Shown one piece after another: positions 41,399 to 51,045 of a stretch of 64,000 nucleotides of DNA. Both the position numbers and the translations under genes were made by a program. Every line of letters starts with the position of its first letter. Within the stretch, counting starts at the first letter, position 1. The stretch is from Occultella glacieicola. Lineage in GTDB: Bacteria; Actinomycetota; Actinomycetes; Actinomycetales; Beutenbergiaceae. The stretch is from the NCBI RefSeq assembly GCF_004353825.1, contig NZ_SMNA01000004.1, forward strand, positions 434,001 through 498,000, read 5' to 3'. The notes under the pieces were generated by a model. The model did not search any database, had not been told where the DNA came from, and saw nothing but the letters and a program-made list of their open reading frames with translations.

Positions 41399-44145
41399 GC
41401 CGTGACCTCCTCGGCCGACCGTGCGGCCAGCAGGTGCTGGAGCAGGTCCGGTGGCCCGCCGGACGCGTCCGCGGCGTCGCGGCGGGTGAACTCCTGATCG
41501 GCCACGACCGCGCCGAGCACCAGGTATGCGCCCGGACCGGGGGCGAACGTGTGCCGACCGGCGGTGAAGGCGAACGCGTGCACGTCGACCGGGAGCTGCT
41601 GGGCCTCGTCGGACCGCGCGGCGGGGATGGACACCTCGATCGCGGACCGCAGCACCGGGTCGAGCCCCCCCTGGTCGTCCGCGTGCGTGTTGACCTCGAG
41701 GTCCGGGACCTGCAGCCACTGCGGGTCCGGGCTCTTCACATAGCCGACGAGCAGGTGGGCGTCGGCGGGCAGGTCGAGCTCCACGTCGGCCGGACCGCTC
41801 GCCGTCCGCTCGGCCGACATCCGCCAGCCCCGGATACCGGCGAGCTCCGGGGCGACCCGCTCGATCAGCACGCTCCGGTCGCTGAACACGGACTGTCCCA
41901 CGTCGAGGTCGAACGCCGTGCCGGCACGGACCTCGACCGGTGCGGCGCGGAACGGGACCACCTGCGCACCGGGACCCGAGCCCGGCAGCGGCCAGCCCTG
42001 CTCGGCGACCGAGCGGACGGCCGCGGTGAAGGCCGCGCTCTCCTCCTCGAACTCGGGCAGGCACTCACGCCAGTGGCCGTAGGCCTTGCCGTCGCGGAAC
42101 GGCACCCGCCGCTGCGGCGTGCGCATGCTGTTCGCGTAGAGATACGTGGTGTCGGTGAGCTCGGCCAGGGCGCGGTAATGGGCCACGCTGGTCTCGATCA
42201 GCTCGGCGGCCCGCTCCAGTTGGGCGACGTCGGTCCGCTCGCCGCGGAACGCCATCGAGCGCGCTCGCAGGATCAGGGCGCCGGCCTCGATCCGCAGCGC
42301 GTAGAACTCGGCGAGCAGGGCGAGGGCGTGCGCGTCCTGGCGCAGCCGGCTGAACTCCTCCGCCGCGAGCCGCACGTGCGGGCGGCCCGAGTCCGCGGCC
42401 CGGGTGGCGAGCGCGGCGAAGTGGCGGACGTCGGCGGCCACGTCGATCGGGGTCTCGCCGAGATGCGCCTCGCCCCGCAGGTCGCGCTCGACGTACTCCT
42501 GCAGCCGCTCGCCGCCCGGTGCGTGGGACTGCCACAGGTCGGGCCAGGTCCGGTGGGCCTCCGGCTCGAGGAGCTGGCTGAGGGTCATCCCCAGGCTCAG
42601 TGTCTGCCGGTTGCCCTCGGTGATGCCGACCCGGCGGACCAGCAACGGCGCGATCTGACCCATCGCCTCGTACGTGGCGAGCGCGGCGGCGCCGGCCTCC
42701 TCGCTGCCGTACTGCTCGGCCAGGACGGCGCTCCAGTGGGCCGCTTCGGCGCCCGGATCACGGTCCGCACGCCAGGCGTAGCGGAGCCAGGCGTGGAACC
42801 AGACCGCGTCCCGCTCGATCTGCCGCAGCCGCGGTTCGGCGCGGTCGGGCGAGTACGGCCAGTCCCAGTAGAACAGCGGGTACAGGTGCAGCCCCTGCGC
42901 GTTCAGGCGGTGCTTCATCGCCTGCGCGCTGCGCTGGATGAAGCCCACGGCACCGAACCGGAACGGTTCGAGGTTGGCCAGGATGTGCACGTTCGCGATG
43001 TGCGTGCTGCCGAGCGAGGCGAGGAACCGGTGCTGCTCCTGCCACTCCCCGCGGGGGTTCCAGGTGGTCAGCGACTCCCCGTTGTACTTGGCCTCGGTGT
43101 ACAGGCGTGGGTAGACCTCACGGGCGGCGGTCACCACCGGCAGCGGGTCGATGGCGTGCCCGCGCAGGATCAGCGGGGGCAGCTCGGTCAGGCCGGCGGA
43201 CTTCACCCCGTCGAGCACGCCGGGGATGATCGTCTCGAGCATCCACTCCTTGCCGTAGCGGTCGCCCTGCAGCACCTCACCGAGGCACGTGTACAGGCCG
43301 ACGTTCGGGTACTGGGCGACGAAGGCCCCGATCGCCGCCCGGGTGTACCGGCTCGTCAGCGGCGTCGGCCGGGGCTGACGCAGCGGGATGCCGTGGTGCT
43401 CGGCGAACGGCAGCGGGATGTGGATGTTGTAGAACTTGACGACGATCCAGATGCCGCGCCGGTCCGCCTCCTCGGTCAGCCAGCCCAGGGTCGCGGCGTT
43501 CAGGGCGAGTTCGTCGTCGGTGACCTCCTGGGCCTCCGGGAAGTCGGGAAGGGCGACGAACGAGGAGAACGGGTGGCCGCTCCACAGGTAGATCACGTTC
43601 GCCCGGTGCTCGAACAGGTCGTCGAGGACCGTGAGCCAGTGCTCCCGGTCGTAGAACCACGCGAACCGGTCCGGCGTGACCGGGTACTCGTAGACCTGCC
43701 GGGGGGCCTCGACCTCGGTCTTCTGCAGCCCGATCGCAGGCCCGCGCAGGGTCATGTCCGGGGTCTCGCCGCGGTCGAGGTCTCGGGGGATGCCGCCGGT
43801 GCGGGCGATGATTCGCGCGAGCTCCTGGCAGCCGTACAGGACGCCGGCGTCGTCGGCGCCGGTCACGACCACCAGGGCGCCGGGCAGGTGCGCCAGGTAG
43901 AACCCGCCCTCGCCGGGAGCGCCGGTGTTGTAGAGCAGGACGTCCTGCTCCTCGAGGTCGCCGATCGGTGAGTCGGCGCCGCGCACGCCCACCAGGATCC
44001 GCAGGGTGTCGCTCGAGCGGGGCGCCAGCTCGGGGTCGCGACGCACCGTGGTCCCGGTGGCCGTGAGCGCGCCCGTCACCAGCTCGAGCCCGTGGGCGAT
44101 CCGGGCGCTCTCGTTCGACGCGAGCGTGATTGCTGCGAGGTTCAT
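41395..44145 (-). CDS. Large glycosidase-like protein (GH67N/GH20b-like N-terminus)
   Basis: 916 residues from ATG 44145; the frame continues upstream into antisense-like sequence. Residues about 30-115 look like the alpha/beta N-terminal domain of alpha-glucuronidases and hexosaminidases (V-V-V-T-G-A-D-D-A-G-V-L-Y-G-C-Q-E-L). Residues 130-450 look like a TIM barrel (F-A-W-F-Y-D-R-E-H-W, K-F-Y-N-I-H-I-P-L-P, L-Y-T-C-L-G-E near residue 290, T-E-A-K-Y-N). The rest is helical plus a C-terminal beta domain from about 780. No signal peptide, so cytosolic action on imported oligosaccharide. Exact GH family is not recognised; an alpha-glucuronidase-like role would feed the sugar-acid genes downstream. 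Confidence 0.6.
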   Translation of the reverse strand: MNLAAITLASNESARIAHGLELVTGALTATGTTVRRDPELAPRSSDTLRILVGVRGADSPIGDLEEQDVLLYNTGAPGEGGFYLAHLPGALVVVTGADDAGVLYGCQELARIIARTGGIPRDLDRGETPDMTLRGPAIGLQKTEVEAPRQVYEYPVTPDRFAWFYDREHWLTVLDDLFEHRANVIYLWSGHPFSSFVALPDFPEAQEVTDDELALNAATLGWLTEEADRRGIWIVVKFYNIHIPLPFAEHHGIPLRQPRPTPLTSRYTRAAIGAFVAQYPNVGLYTCLGEVLQGDRYGKEWMLETIIPGVLDGVKSAGLTELPPLILRGHAIDPLPVVTAAREVYPRLYTEAKYNGESLTTWNPRGEWQEQHRFLASLGSTHIANVHILANLEPFRFGAVGFIQRSAQAMKHRLNAQGLHLYPLFYWDWPYSPDRAEPRLRQIERDAVWFHAWLRYAWRADRDPGAEAAHWSAVLAEQYGSEEAGAAALATYEAMGQIAPLLVRRVGITEGNRQTLSLGMTLSQLLEPEAHRTWPDLWQSHAPGGERLQEYVERDLRGEAHLGETPIDVAADVRHFAALATRAADSGRPHVRLAAEEFSRLRQDAHALALLAEFYALRIEAGALILRARSMAFRGERTDVAQLERAAELIETSVAHYRALAELTDTTYLYANSMRTPQRRVPFRDGKAYGHWRECLPEFEEESAAFTAAVRSVAEQGWPLPGSGPGAQVVPFRAAPVEVRAGTAFDLDVGQSVFSDRSVLIERVAPELAGIRGWRMSAERTASGPADVELDLPADAHLLVGYVKSPDPQWLQVPDLEVNTHADDQGGLDPVLRSAIEVSIPAARSDEAQQLPVDVHAFAFTAGRHTFAPGPGAYLVLGAVVADQEFTRRDAADASGGPPDLLQHLLAARSAEEVTA

Positions 44146-44162
44146 CCTCAACTCCTGATCGA

Positions 44163-45029
44163 TCATTTGATTCCGGTGGTGGCGATTCCGTCCACCAAGT
44201 ACTTCTGGCCCGCGATGAAGAAGCCGACGACCGGGGCCAGGGACAGGGTCGACATCGCGAAGATCTGTCCCCACGAGCTCAGGCCCTCCGCGTTCATGAA
44301 CTGCCGTAGCGCGAGCGGCACCGTGTACAGCTCGGGGTCGGTGAGGTAGAGCAGCGGCGAGAAGAACTCGTTCCACGTCCAGATGAACGTGAAGATCGCC
44401 GTCGTGGCGAACGCGGGGACGCACAGCGGCGAGATCACGTAAAGGAAGGTGCGGTAGCTCCCGCAGCCGTCGATCCGCGCCGCGTCGTCCAGTTCCTTGG
44501 GCAGGGCGCGCATGAACTGCACCATGAGGAAGATGAAGAAGGCGTTGCTGGCCAGGAAGGCGGGCACCACCAGGGGCAGGTAGGTGTTCAGCCAGCCCAG
44601 GTTCGAGAAGATGACGTACTGGGGCACCAGGAGCACGTGCGCGGGCAGCATCAGCGTGCCGAGCATGACGGCGAAGAAGGTCCGCCGTCCGGGGAACCGG
44701 AGCCGGGCGAACGCGAACGCCGCCATGCCGCACGAGAGGACGTTCCCGATGATGCTCAGCACCACGATGATCAGCGAGTTCACCATGTAGAGGCCGAACG
44801 GGAAGTCCAGCGCCACCCAGCCGTCGACGTAGTGGCTGAAGTCGAACTCGCTCGGCCACAGGCCGGTGTCGGAGAAGATCAGCCGGTCGGGCTTGACCGA
44901 GCTGGAGAGCATCCACAGCAGCGGGTAGAGCAGCACGATGCCGAGGACGCACGCGAGGACGTGGCGCAGGAACACGCGCCTGGAGGTCGAGCCGGTCCGC
45001 GCCGGTGCCGTGCGTTCGTCAGTTCTCAT
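44163..45029 (-). CDS. ABC sugar importer permease 2 (MalG type)
   Basis: 288 residues, six helices; EAA loop D-D-A-A-R-I-D-G-C-G near residue 195. The C-terminus ends V-D-G-I-A-T-T-G-I-K, typical of MalG-like subunits. Overlaps the other permease by 11 bp and lies 17 bp before the glycosidase-like gene. Confidence 0.9.
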   Translation of the reverse strand: MRTDERTAPARTGSTSRRVFLRHVLACVLGIVLLYPLLWMLSSSVKPDRLIFSDTGLWPSEFDFSHYVDGWVALDFPFGLYMVNSLIIVVLSIIGNVLSCGMAAFAFARLRFPGRRTFFAVMLGTLMLPAHVLLVPQYVIFSNLGWLNTYLPLVVPAFLASNAFFIFLMVQFMRALPKELDDAARIDGCGSYRTFLYVISPLCVPAFATTAIFTFIWTWNEFFSPLLYLTDPELYTVPLALRQFMNAEGLSSWGQIFAMSTLSLAPVVGFFIAGQKYLVDGIATTGIK

Positions 45030-45963
45030 AGTGCACCCAGTACTTCTGCGCGAGGAAGTTGATGGCGGTGAACGCGGCGATGATCACCAGCAGCAGCCAG
45101 GCCATCGCGGAGGCGTAGCCCATGTCGAAGTTCCCGAACCCCTGCTGGTACAGGTAGAGGTTGTAGAACAGGGTGGAGTCCGAGGGCCCGCCGGTGCCGT
45201 TGCTGACCACGTAGCCCTGGGTGAACGTCTGCATCGACCCGATGATCGCGAGCACCAGGTTGAAGAAGACCACCGGGCTGATCAGCGGCATCGTCACGGA
45301 GCGGAACTGGCGCCAGCGGGAGGCGCCGTCCAGGGCAGCCGCCTCGTAGTACGCGGCGGGCACCTGCCGCAGCGCGGCCAGGAAGATGACCATCGGGGCG
45401 CCGAAGGTCCACACGTTCAGGGAGATGAGGACCCCGAGGGCAGTGTCGGGGCTGCCGATCCAGGACTGGGTCGCGATGCCGAAGCGTTCCAGGACGTCGT
45501 TGACGATGCCGTTGGCACCGAAGATCGCGCGCCACAGCATCACGACCGCCACCGAGCTACCGATCAGCGAGGGCAGGTAGAACACGGACCGGTAGATCCG
45601 CAGCCCGCCCATGCCCTTGTTCAGCAGGACCGCGACGGCCAGCGCAGCGGCCAGGGACAGCGGCACCGAGACGAACGTGTAGGTGAAGGTCACCACGAGC
45701 GAGTGGTGCAGGGTGGTGTCCGCGACCATCCGCCGGATGTTGTCCAGCCCGGAGAACTCCGGAGGGTTCAGCAGGTTGTAGTCGGTGAACGACAGGTACA
45801 GCGACCACAGGAACGGGACGACGGTGAACAGCATCCCGCCGAACCAGGGCAGCAGGAAGACGTAGCCGGACCAGTCCTGACGCGTCCGGCGCCGCCTGCC
45901 CGCCGCCGGTCCCTGCGGGTCCTGCGGCCGGCGGCTCGTCCGCTCGAGCGTGGACGTGGTCAC
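45019..45963 (-). CDS. ABC sugar importer permease 1 (MalF type)
   Basis: 314 residues from GTG 45963, overlapping the binding-protein stop; a start 4 codons earlier (45975) is possible. Basic tail, then six helices; EAA loop Y-E-A-A-A-L-D-G-A-S near residue 215. Part of the importer serving the nine-gene operon. Confidence 0.9.
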   Translation of the reverse strand: MTTSTLERTSRRPQDPQGPAAGRRRRTRQDWSGYVFLLPWFGGMLFTVVPFLWSLYLSFTDYNLLNPPEFSGLDNIRRMVADTTLHHSLVVTFTYTFVSVPLSLAAALAVAVLLNKGMGGLRIYRSVFYLPSLIGSSVAVVMLWRAIFGANGIVNDVLERFGIATQSWIGSPDTALGVLISLNVWTFGAPMVIFLAALRQVPAAYYEAAALDGASRWRQFRSVTMPLISPVVFFNLVLAIIGSMQTFTQGYVVSNGTGGPSDSTLFYNLYLYQQGFGNFDMGYASAMAWLLLVIIAAFTAINFLAQKYWVHYEN

Positions 45964-47159
45964 ACGTCGCCCCACGACTCCTGCGCCGCGGCGACCACGG
46001 CGCTCGCCGCCTCCGCGGGCGTCATCCGGGCGAACCTGACCTCGTCGGCGCTGAGGTCCTGGGCCAGTTCGGTCACCACATCCTGGTTCGGCGGGATCCC
46101 GTTGGTGCCCGCCATCGCCTCGTTGGCGGCGACGTCGTTGGTCAGGAAGTCGACCAGGGCCACGGCGTCCCCGGGGACCTCACTGGCGGCGCTGATCGAC
46201 CAGAACAGCGCAGGGATCAGTTGCATGCCGCGCGCCGCGGCGGTGCTCTCGCCGGGGAAGTAGCCCATCTCCAGGTCGCCGCCGGCAGCCGTGTTGAAGG
46301 AGGCGAACGAGTTCGAGGGGATCATGGCGGAGGCGGTCAGCCCCTGCGCGATCGCGGACTGGTCGGCCGCCGCACCGAGGCTGTCGATCGCCCCACCGGC
46401 CGGGATCGCCCCCATGGCCTCGAACTCGACCCAGAGCTCGTACCAGGGCAGCACGTCCTGCTCGGTGAAGCCGACCTGGCCGTCCTCGGTCCACAGGTCC
46501 AGGCCCTGCTGTCGCAGCCAGGTCCCGAATGTCTGGAGCGCCCCGATCGGCAGGTCACCGCCGTACACCGCGCCCCCGCTGGCCTCGCTCACCTGGGCGC
46601 AGACCCGGCCGTAGTCCTCCCAGCTCCAGGCGGTCAGGTCCGGCGGCTCCACGCCGAACTGGGTGAACACGGCCCGGTCGATCACGATCGACGTCGACGT
46701 GACACCGCCGGCCACCCCGTAGAGCTTGCCGCCCACCAGGCCCGAGTTCAGCAGGGACTCCGGGAGCGCGTCGGTGTTCAGCAGGTCGGCGTGGGTGTTG
46801 ACGTCGAGCAGCACGCCGCGGTCGGCGTACTCGCGCAGCGACTCCCGCTCCATGCGCATGACGTCCGGCGGGCTGCTCGAGGCGAACCGGACCGCGAGCT
46901 TCTGCAGGTACTCCGAGCCCGACTGGTACTCGGTGGAGATGTCCAGGTCGGGGTGCTGCTTGGCGAACAGCGCCACCGCGGCCCGCATCTGCTCGGCGCG
47001 GGTCGCGTCGCCCTTCCAGACGAAGTTGAGGGCTCCGCCGGCCGAGCTCGCCCCGCCGGCGCTGTTCCCACCGAAGCGGCTGCAGCCGGCCAGGCCCACG
47101 CCACCGATGGAGACCGCGCCCAACCCGAGCAGGGCGCGTCGACTCAGGTGCGTTGTCAT
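45960..47159 (-). CDS. ABC sugar importer solute-binding lipoprotein
   Basis: 399 residues from ATG 47159; the frame extends 29 codons upstream, but the leader S-R-R-A-L-L-G-L and lipobox L-A-G-C26 place the start here. Probable Tat lipoprotein with a CUT1 binding-protein fold (L-N-F-V-W-K-G-D start). First gene of the nine-gene operon; the ligand is likely a uronic-acid-containing or acetylated oligosaccharide judged by the genes behind it. Confidence 0.87.
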   Translation of the reverse strand: MTTHLSRRALLGLGAVSIGGVGLAGCSRFGGNSAGGASSAGGALNFVWKGDATRAEQMRAAVALFAKQHPDLDISTEYQSGSEYLQKLAVRFASSSPPDVMRMERESLREYADRGVLLDVNTHADLLNTDALPESLLNSGLVGGKLYGVAGGVTSTSIVIDRAVFTQFGVEPPDLTAWSWEDYGRVCAQVSEASGGAVYGGDLPIGALQTFGTWLRQQGLDLWTEDGQVGFTEQDVLPWYELWVEFEAMGAIPAGGAIDSLGAAADQSAIAQGLTASAMIPSNSFASFNTAAGGDLEMGYFPGESTAAARGMQLIPALFWSISAASEVPGDAVALVDFLTNDVAANEAMAGTNGIPPNQDVVTELAQDLSADEVRFARMTPAEAASAVVAAAQESWGDV

Positions 47160-47178
47160 CGTTGACTCCGTTCGTTTC

Positions 47179-47236
47179 GTGTTCGAGTAGCATGACCAAA
47201 CCGCACACTCGCCCGAAGTGCAAACAACTCGAACAC
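47179..47236. promoter_or_regulatory. Inverted-repeat operator pair between operon and hybrid regulator
   Basis: GTGTTCGAGT (47179-47188) and ACTCGAACAC (47227-47236) are exact 10-bp inverted repeats with a 38-bp spacer, in the 118-bp divergent gap between the nine-gene operon and the DeoR-LacI regulator. TTCG-rich half-sites are typical of DeoR-type DNA-binding domains. Confidence 0.65.
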
Positions 47237-47277
47237 ACTCAAACATCGAAGAGTGTCGTGAGCCCGAAGGGGTGCCG

Positions 47278-48372
47278 ATGTCAGCCGACGGTCACGGTCA
47301 GCTCGCCCGCGAGCGTCAGGAACGATTCCTGCGCCTCCTCCGAGCCAAGGGGTCGGTCACCGTCGGCGCCCTGGCGGCGGAGTTCGACGTCTCCGAGATG
47401 ACCGTGCGCCGAGACCTCAATGCCCTGGCGGCCCGCGGCCTCGCGGTCCGGGTGCACGGCGGGGCGACCGTGCCGGACGCGCCGGGTCCGGACGCGACGG
47501 CAAGCCCGTCCGATCCTCGGGAACCCCACCACCTGACGATCGGGCTCGTGCTCCCCGGCGCCGAGTACTACTGGTCGCCGGTGATCGCCGGCGCCCGGGC
47601 GGCCGCGGCGCGGGCCAACGTGCGGCTGATCCTGCGGATCACCTCCTACGAGGCGCGCGAGGACCGTCACCAGGTGCAGGCACTGCTCGCCTCCGCGCGG
47701 GTGGACGGCCTGATCATCGCCCCGAACCTCGACCGCGAGGGCGGTGGTGACCTGGTCACCTGGCTCGATGCGCTACCGATCCCGGTGGTGCTCGTCGAGC
47801 GCCGCCCACCGGGGGTGCCGGTGCGCAGTCTGGAGTGGGTGGCGACCGACCATGCCGCCGGCGGGGTGCTGGCGGTCCAGCACCTGCTCGCTCACGGGCA
47901 CCGGAGGATCGCCGTGTGCACCGGGCCGACCGCCACCACCGAGGACCTGATCCTGGGCTGGCAGAGCGAGCTTCGCACGCGCGGGCTCGATCCGGCGGAA
48001 CAGTTCTCGATGCGCGTCGACCTCACCGAACGCGGTCGGCAGGAGGCCGCCGCCGAACTCGTGGACCGCTGCGCCGAGACGGGGACGACGGCGGTCATCG
48101 TGCACCCGGACATCCTCACGATCAGCGTGGTGCAGCGGTGCCTGGACGTCGGCATCTCGATCCCGGAGGACCTGGCGATCGTGGGCTACGACGACGAGGT
48201 CGCCGCGCTGATCGATCCGCCGGTGAGTTCCGTGATGCCGCTCAAGCAGGACGTCGGCCGGATGGCCGTGGAACTCATCCACGCCCGCCTGCTGGAGGGC
48301 GATCGCCGGCCGCCGCACCGGCTCACCGTGATGCCGGTCCTGAACGTGCGCAGGTCGAGTACCGGACGCTGA
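47278..48372 (+). CDS. Hybrid regulator: DeoR-type HTH + LacI-type sugar-binding domain
   Basis: 364 residues from ATG 47278; upstream extension to 47218 is unlikely because it runs through the operator. Residues 10-65 are a DeoR HTH (V-G-A-L-A-A-E-F-D-V-S-E-M-T-V-R-R-D, then V-R-V-H-G-G-A). From about residue 90 the effector domain is periplasmic-binding-like (I-G-L-V-L-P-G-A ... V-V-L-V-E-R-R ... A-T-D-H-A-A-G-G ... A-I-V-G-Y-D-D), as in LacI proteins. So a DeoR DNA-binding head drives a LacI-type sensor. It probably controls the divergent nine-gene operon in response to its transported sugar. Confidence 0.88.
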   Translation: MSADGHGQLARERQERFLRLLRAKGSVTVGALAAEFDVSEMTVRRDLNALAARGLAVRVHGGATVPDAPGPDATASPSDPREPHHLTIGLVLPGAEYYWSPVIAGARAAAARANVRLILRITSYEAREDRHQVQALLASARVDGLIIAPNLDREGGGDLVTWLDALPIPVVLVERRPPGVPVRSLEWVATDHAAGGVLAVQHLLAHGHRRIAVCTGPTATTEDLILGWQSELRTRGLDPAEQFSMRVDLTERGRQEAAAELVDRCAETGTTAVIVHPDILTISVVQRCLDVGISIPEDLAIVGYDDEVAALIDPPVSSVMPLKQDVGRMAVELIHARLLEGDRRPPHRLTVMPVLNVRRSSTGR

Positions 48373-48401
48373 ACTGCCACCGTGGCGCGGGTGCCGGCTC
48401 G

Positions 48402-48465
48402 TTGACAGCACGAGGGGCGTGCGGCACAGTGGTGCAAGCACAAGCACGTATGAATATTTATGATC
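48402..48465 (+). promoter_or_regulatory. Promoter plus shared operator-like element, copy 2
   Basis: TTGACA at 48402-48407 in the same CGTTGACAG context as copy 1, then 22 bp, then TGGTGCAAGCACAAGCA (48430-48446) and TGAATATTTATG (48451-48462). Lies upstream of the FGGY kinase gene. Confidence 0.7.
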
Positions 48466-48493
48466 GGGCGATGGTGCTGGGAGACGAGGTGAG

Positions 48494-50050
48494 ATGGTCG
48501 GGCAGGGCGTGATCGTGGCCGTCGACCAGGGCACGTCCGCGACGAAGGCGATCGCGCTCGACGGCGCCGGCCGGGTGGTCGCGTCCGTCACCCGGGCACT
48601 GGGCCAGTCGCACCCGCGGCCGGGCTGGGTGGAACAGGACGCCACCGCGATCCTGGACGGGGTGCGGGCGGCGGTCGCCGACGTGCTCGCCCGGGTCGAC
48701 GCGCCGGTCCTCGGCCTCGGCCTGAGCAGCCAGCGCGAATCGGCGCTGCTGTGGGACACCCGCAGCGGTGAGCCGCTGGGCCCGGTGCTGGGCTGGCAGG
48801 ACCGGCGCACCTCCGCCGCGGCCGCACGCCTGGCAGCCCACGATGCCGAGGTGCGCGAGCGCAGCGGGCTGCCCATCGACCCGATGTTCTCCGCGCTCAA
48901 GCTCGGCTGGCTGCTCGACGAGGTGGATCCGGACCGCTCCCGCAGCGCGCGCGGCGAGATCGCCGCCGGCACCGTGGACTCCTGGCTCGTCCACGCCCTG
49001 ACCGGCGAGCACCGGATCGAGATCGGCAACGCCAGCCGCACCCAGCTGCTGAACCTGGCCACCGGAACCTGGGACGAGCGGCTCCTGGACCTCTTCGGCG
49101 TGCCGGCGAACGTGCTGCCCCGGGTGGTCGCCTCCACCGGGGCGTCCCTGCCGATCGCGGAGTTCGGGGGGTTGCGGATCCACGCCGTGCTCGGCGACTC
49201 CCACGCGGCCCTGTACGCCCACGGGGTGCGCGAGCCCGGCGCGGTGAAGGTCACCTACGGCACCGGGTCCTCGGTGATGGGCCTGCTCACCGGCGAGCGC
49301 AGGGGGATCGCCGGCGGTGCGGCCGCGGGGGCGGGCAGTGCCGCGGACCCTGCCGACGCGGTGCGCGCAGACTCCGAGGGGCCGATCCCGGCCGGTCTCG
49401 TCGGCACGATCGCCTGGCAGCTCGGCGACGCGCCGCACCAGCTCGCGTTCGAGGGCAACATCCTGGCCACCGGTGCCACGATCGCCTGGCTGTCCCGCCT
49501 CCTCGGCCGCGCCGTGCCCGAGCTCGCGGCCCTGGCCCGGACCGCCGGCGCCGATCACGGCGTCCACCTGGTACCCGCGTTCGCCGGGCTCGGCGCGCCC
49601 TGGTGGGACCCGGGTGCGCGGGCGGTGCTCTCCGGATTCGACCTCGGTACCGACGCCGCCGTGCTCGCCCGCGCGGGGGCCGAGTCGATCGCGCACCAGG
49701 TGGAGGACGTGCTCGCCGCCGCGGACGCCGCCGGCCCGGTCACCGACGTGCTCGCCGACGGTGGGCCGTCCGCGGACGACTGGCTGATGCAGCTCCAGGC
49801 CGACCTGAGCGGCCGGCGGGTGCACCGGGGCTCCCGCGAGTCCCTGTCCGCCTGCGGCGCCGGCCTGCTCGCCGGCGACGCCCTCGGCCTGAGCCTCCCC
49901 GCTGACTCGGACTCGCACCCGGCCATGACCACCTTCACACCGGCGCTCCCGGCCGGCCGTGCCGGCGAGCGCCGCGAGGCGTGGCGGCGAGCCGTCCACC
50001 TGACCCGGGCGGCGCCGTCGGGCATCGACACAGACCCCATCACCACCTGA
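48494..50050 (+). CDS. FGGY-family carbohydrate kinase, apulose kinase candidate
   Basis: 518 residues. D-Q-G-T-S-A-T-K is the phosphate-1 motif; G-W-V-E-Q-D and the L-G-W-Q-D-R-R-T segment resemble glycerol kinase. V-T-Y-G-T-G-S-S is phosphate-2, and [14 protein letters not shown] and C-G-A-G-L-L-A-G close the ATP site. The sequence is closer to glycerol/apulose-type kinases than to xylulokinase. First gene of a run with a TIM-barrel isomerase and a SorC regulator. With the shared promoter element and the apiosidase nearby it fits D-apulose kinase; glycerol or another ketose is the alternative. Confidence 0.85.
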   Translation: MVGQGVIVAVDQGTSATKAIALDGAGRVVASVTRALGQSHPRPGWVEQDATAILDGVRAAVADVLARVDAPVLGLGLSSQRESALLWDTRSGEPLGPVLGWQDRRTSAAAARLAAHDAEVRERSGLPIDPMFSALKLGWLLDEVDPDRSRSARGEIAAGTVDSWLVHALTGEHRIEIGNASRTQLLNLATGTWDERLLDLFGVPANVLPRVVASTGASLPIAEFGGLRIHAVLGDSHAALYAHGVREPGAVKVTYGTGSSVMGLLTGERRGIAGGAAAGAGSAADPADAVRADSEGPIPAGLVGTIAWQLGDAPHQLAFEGNILATGATIAWLSRLLGRAVPELAALARTAGADHGVHLVPAFAGLGAPWWDPGARAVLSGFDLGTDAAVLARAGAESIAHQVEDVLAAADAAGPVTDVLADGGPSADDWLMQLQADLSGRRVHRGSRESLSACGAGLLAGDALGLSLPADSDSHPAMTTFTPALPAGRAGERREAWRRAVHLTRAAPSGIDTDPITT

Positions 50051-50058
50051 GGAGACGC

Positions 50059-51039
50059 ATGAGTGACCAACGCTACGGCGCGGGAATCTGGCACTTCGCC
50101 ACCTACGTGGACCGCTATGCCACCGACGGCTACGGCGAGCCGCGCACCATCCTCGACGCGATCGAGCTCGCCGGGCGGGTCCGGGACCTGTCCGTGGTGG
50201 ACCTGAACTACCCGTTCTTCGGCGGCGAGTTCAGCAACGACGAGGTCGGCGCCGCGCTGCGCACGGCCGGGCTCGAGGTCATCGGGATCACGCCCGAGAT
50301 CTACACCCGGGTGTTCGCCAAGGGGTCGTTCACGAACCCCGACCCGGGCGTGCGGCGGCTCACCCACGAGCTCGTCACCGAGGCCGCGGGCGTGGTGCGC
50401 CACTTCGGCGCCGACTACGTGAAGCTCTGGCCGGGGCAGGACGGCTGGGACTACCCGTTCCAGGTGGACCACGGGGCGCTCTGGAAGGCCTCGCTCGACG
50501 GCGTCGGTGCGCTCGCGAGCGAGAACCCGGATCTGAAGTTCGTGATCGAGTACAAGCCGCGTGAGCCGCGGGTGCACATGAGCTTCGACTCGGTATCGCG
50601 GACCCTGCTCGGCATCGAGCGGATCGGGCTGCCGAACGTGGGCATCCTGCTCGACTTCGGGCACGCGCTGTTCGGCGGCGAGTCCCCGGCCGACTCCGCG
50701 CAGCTGGCGATCGACTACGGGCGCCTGTTCGGCATGGACGTCAACGACAACCTGCGCGGCTGGGACGACGACATGATCGCCGGCAGCGTGCACCCGATCG
50801 AGCTGTTCGAGTTCTTCTACACGCTGCGCCGCAACAACTGGGAGGGCGTGTGGCAGCTCGACCAGTTCCCGTTCCGGGAGGACTCTGTGGAGGCCGCGAA
50901 CCTGGCGATCGACTTCCTCAAGGCGGTCGAGCGCGGACTGGACAAGCTGGACGTCGCCGGCGTGGTCGAGGCGCAGTCGCGGCATGACTCGGTGACGGCG
51001 CTGCGGCTCGTGCAGCAGGCCCTGTTCACGTCCTACTGA
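50059..51039 (+). CDS. TIM-barrel sugar isomerase/epimerase, apiose isomerase candidate
   Basis: 326 residues from ATG 50059 with GGAG 7 bp before. Xylose-isomerase-like barrel: [23 protein letters not shown] (metal Glu), L-L-D-F-G-H (metal Asp/His), D-V-N-D-N and Q-L-D-Q-F-P-F supply the conserved metal site. It starts 8 bp after the kinase stop, so substrate of one is likely product of the other: an aldose-ketose isomerisation before phosphorylation. D-apiose to D-apulose is the best fit with context. Confidence 0.82.
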   Translation: MSDQRYGAGIWHFATYVDRYATDGYGEPRTILDAIELAGRVRDLSVVDLNYPFFGGEFSNDEVGAALRTAGLEVIGITPEIYTRVFAKGSFTNPDPGVRRLTHELVTEAAGVVRHFGADYVKLWPGQDGWDYPFQVDHGALWKASLDGVGALASENPDLKFVIEYKPREPRVHMSFDSVSRTLLGIERIGLPNVGILLDFGHALFGGESPADSAQLAIDYGRLFGMDVNDNLRGWDDDMIAGSVHPIELFEFFYTLRRNNWEGVWQLDQFPFREDSVEAANLAIDFLKAVERGLDKLDVAGVVEAQSRHDSVTALRLVQQALFTSY

Positions 51040-51045
51040 GCACCG

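Noticed and set aside
41434-43971. 845-codon plus-strand frame opposite the glycosidase-like gene
   Set aside because: Antisense shadow in GC-rich DNA: composition is R/V/G/L-heavy, no motifs, and the opposite strand has clear enzyme motifs.
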